64,000 nt of DNA, from assembly GCA_963674455.1 (NCBI GenBank), contig CAVMBE010000101.1:27352-91351 (forward strand). Direction: 5' to 3'. Position numbers and translations under genes: made by a program. The DNA comes from Lecanosticta acicola. Taxonomy: Eukaryota > Ascomycota > Dothideomycetes > Mycosphaerellales > Mycosphaerellaceae. Of this stretch, positions 62,215-64,000 are shown in pieces. Within the stretch, counting starts at the first letter, position 1; each line of letters begins with the position of its first letter. The notes below the pieces were generated by a model. It did not search any database, was not told the origin of the DNA, and saw nothing but the letters and a program-made list of their open reading frames with translations.

Positions 62215-62899
62215 ATTTGATATTAATAATATAAATGTACTAACTTGTATATTCATTTCCTTCTCATTAATTGTACCTACTATAATATCCTGCCGTATTA
62301 TAAGCAAAACGTTATCTAAAGTACTATTTTATAATATAAGCAATAATCATTATATCTTTATGTTATTACTTAATGAATTAAGTAATATCAACAATTATAA
62401 TTTAAGAGATATAAATATTAGTAACATAGTGTTATTAATTTACATTTTCTTTCCTTTATTAATATTATTTATAGATATTACTGACTTACATTATAAACCA
62501 AATACAATTAGAACATGTGGGGAAACAAGTGTAAAAAAGTATGATAACCTGTATACCATGTTTAGTATAGAGAAAATAACATTCCCTGTTGGTTCACCCT
62601 TCCAAGATCTTCAATATAACATGTCACTATCTCTTACAGAGAATGAAATAATCACGGGAGGAGGACGACGTATCCCGAAATATACAGGATCTGGCCCTCT
62701 ATATAATTGTATAATAGAGTATAATGGTGAACCGTGAATTAGAACTTCCAAGGGTATTTTCTTTAGAGAAGCATATATAAAATCACAGTTTACTAGAAGC
62801 CTTACACATTTCGAATCACCCATCATAAATTTTCCTTTTAGTATAGGGTGAGACTACTTAAATAATGAGGGAGTTAAATCTAGGTTAGAGTATTTTTAA
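62138..62899 (+). CDS. ORF253, membrane protein joined in frame to a nuclease-like C-terminus across one stop
   Basis: ATG 62138, TAA 62897-62899, TGA-Trp at 62735 and others. N-terminal ~130 residues have four membrane segments (W-V-I-I-T-L-T-F-F-I-I-I, F-I-S-F-S-L-I-V-P-T-I-I and others); then a soluble region (Y-K-P-N-T-I-R-T-C-G-E-T-S, I-I-T-G-G-G-R-R-I-P-K-Y-T-G). After the TAA the same frame is open for 225 more codons (next entry). Either a single codon mutation split a ~480-codon gene or these are two proteins. Family of the membrane part unknown. Confidence 0.55.
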
Positions 62900-63577
62900 A
62901 AAGACTATGATGCTGAGCATAGGGCTGATGCATTTGTGAGTACTTTATTGCCCTCTTTTTTTGGGGTAGATAGAGGTTACGGTTACAATCCCCAAGCGGT
63001 TATTTGGGATAAAGACAGAAAACACAGTTATAAAGTAGATTTTTTAGTGGACTATCTAGGTTGATCAGTTTTGGTGTCGGAGCATAAATCAGGATCTCAA
63101 ACAGCAGATAGTTTTTTTAGTGCTACGAAACAAGTTAGAAACTATGCTTCATGTTTGCCAGACCAGACAGCTTGTTTTGCTATGGTATTGAGGGGTACCT
63201 GTGTTTCTTTTTTTTTATATTTACAGGATTGACACTCAGATAAAGGATTTGATTTGAAGTCTCGAGATGTTGAAGATCTTATAGGTCTTCAAGTTAAAGA
63301 AGATGGAATATGCTGCGTACCTCAATATAACACCTATCACCCTCAGATGGTTAGATATAATGTCGGTACACATTCACACCCTAGCCATAGAATTGCTGTT
63401 ACTGCTATACTGTCGTACATTTCTCATTGTAAAAAAGGTATAGATATACAGGACGGTTTTTCTATACCACATCATGACTTTAACAGAGATATAGATTTAG
63501 GACCAGCAAGATCTACTATTTCTCCAGGTTTAAATTTACGGCTACAATTAGATCCTTTTGGTAAGTTTAAACCTTAA
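62900..63577 (+). CDS. C-terminal part with V-D-F, S-E-H-K and V-L-R-G-T motifs (nuclease-like)
   Basis: Open in the ORF253 frame from just after its TAA to TAA 63575-63577, with TGA-Trp codons at Y-L-G-W-S-V-L-V and Y-L-Q-D-W-H-S. K-V-D-F-L-V-D-Y-L-G-W-S-V-L-V-S-E-H-K fits a PD-(D/E)xK core (D, then E-x-K on the next strand), and A-M-V-L-R-G-T-C-V-S-F-F-L-Y matches ORF149. Fold assignment is inference. No obvious start of its own. Confidence 0.5.
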
Positions 63578-63971
63578 TTAATACGTATTTAATATAGTAT
63601 TATCTGTTAGTATTATAATATCATATGTAATGTATATAATGTTGTTAGTCTCTTTAATAGGTTAATTATACTAATATAGTTAGTTTAAATGCTTTATATT
63701 TGGTCTAAAGCACTTGTAATTTATATAGTGGGTGTCTAGCCTTATCCTACCCCTCCCCCTCCTACATACACAAAACACTAATAGTTTTGCATTAAACTTA
63801 TAAATTCTTTCTATAAAAAAAAATAGGTATAAGATAATTATTTTTTAACAAATAAAAATAATGTTTATGTTATTTATAATAATATAAACAATAGACTCAT
63901 TACATGGTTTTAGTCTTACGTAGTACTTTAATTTTTATCATGTTTATTATATATTAATATATAATGCTAAA
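63578..63971. other. AT-rich intergenic region
   Basis: No gene seen. A pyrimidine-rich GC patch (CCTACCCCTCCCCCTCCTAC, 63747) stands out. Confidence 0.5.
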
Positions 63972-64000
63972 GGTGAATATAGTTCAATAGGTAGAACGAC
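63972..64000 (+). tRNA. Start of a tRNA, probably tRNA-His, cut by window edge
   Basis: GGTGAATATAGTTCAATAGG is a typical fungal mitochondrial tRNA-His 5' half (acceptor and D-arm). The anticodon lies outside the window; His is also the only tRNA missing from the set. Confidence 0.6.

Overview
This window is most of a fungal mitochondrial genome, intron-rich and AT-rich. It is read with genetic code 4: TGA is tryptophan in every core gene, and there is a tRNA-Trp with anticodon UCA. Genes lie on both strands and the introns carry typical LAGLIDADG and GIY-YIG endonucleases, which suggests a basidiomycete (Agaricomycetes-like). The taxon is inference. Core genes seen are cox1, cob, cox3, atp6, atp8, atp9, nad4, nad4L, nad6, rnl, rns, the 5' end of cox2, and 23 complete tRNAs plus a partial tRNA-His, which together cover all 20 amino acids. 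I did not find nad1, nad2, nad3, nad5 or rps3; they are presumably outside the window.

Layout. 0-18 kb (mostly minus strand): cox2 exon 1, nad6 and a nad6-derived chimera, nad4 (3 exons), a decayed nad4-leader gene, atp9, ORF119, a Ser-Gly-repeat membrane ORF (ORF317), cox3, trnV, trnK, atp6 (2 exons), atp8, and a 520-codon membrane ORF started by an atp9 leader. 18-30 kb: cox1, 9 exons and 8 introns, with an extra atp9-leader ORF inside intron 6. 31 kb: a GC-richer free-standing ORF (ORF177). 31.8-39.8 kb: cob, 7 exons and 6 introns. 40-42 kb: nine minus-strand tRNAs. 42.4-47.1 kb: rnl with one intron. 48-50.2 kb: seven plus-strand tRNAs. 50.7-53 kb: two tandem-repeat arrays and an acidic ORF. 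53.1-54.9 kb: rns. 55-64 kb (plus strand): accessory ORFs, nad4L, and a block built from inverted copies of pieces of the cox1 region.

The most interesting content is a set of unrecognised proteins that begin with captured 5' ends of respiratory genes. Four ORFs start with, or directly follow, copies of the atp9 or nad6 5' end. Two paralogous pairs sit behind, or next to, copies of the cox1 leader. Several carry F-S-T-S motifs like mitochondrial presequence cleavage sites, use TGA as Trp at conserved positions, and exist as one minus-strand and one plus-strand copy. The architecture resembles plant cytoplasmic-male-sterility genes; any such function is a hypothesis. Repeats shared by these units (inverted and direct, roughly 190-450 bp) could drive recombination into isomeric or subgenomic molecules. 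A second notable signal is a small hairpin insertion at the same place, inside the first-half/second-half LAGLIDADG codons, of two decayed endonuclease genes (nad4 intron 1 and atp6 intron).
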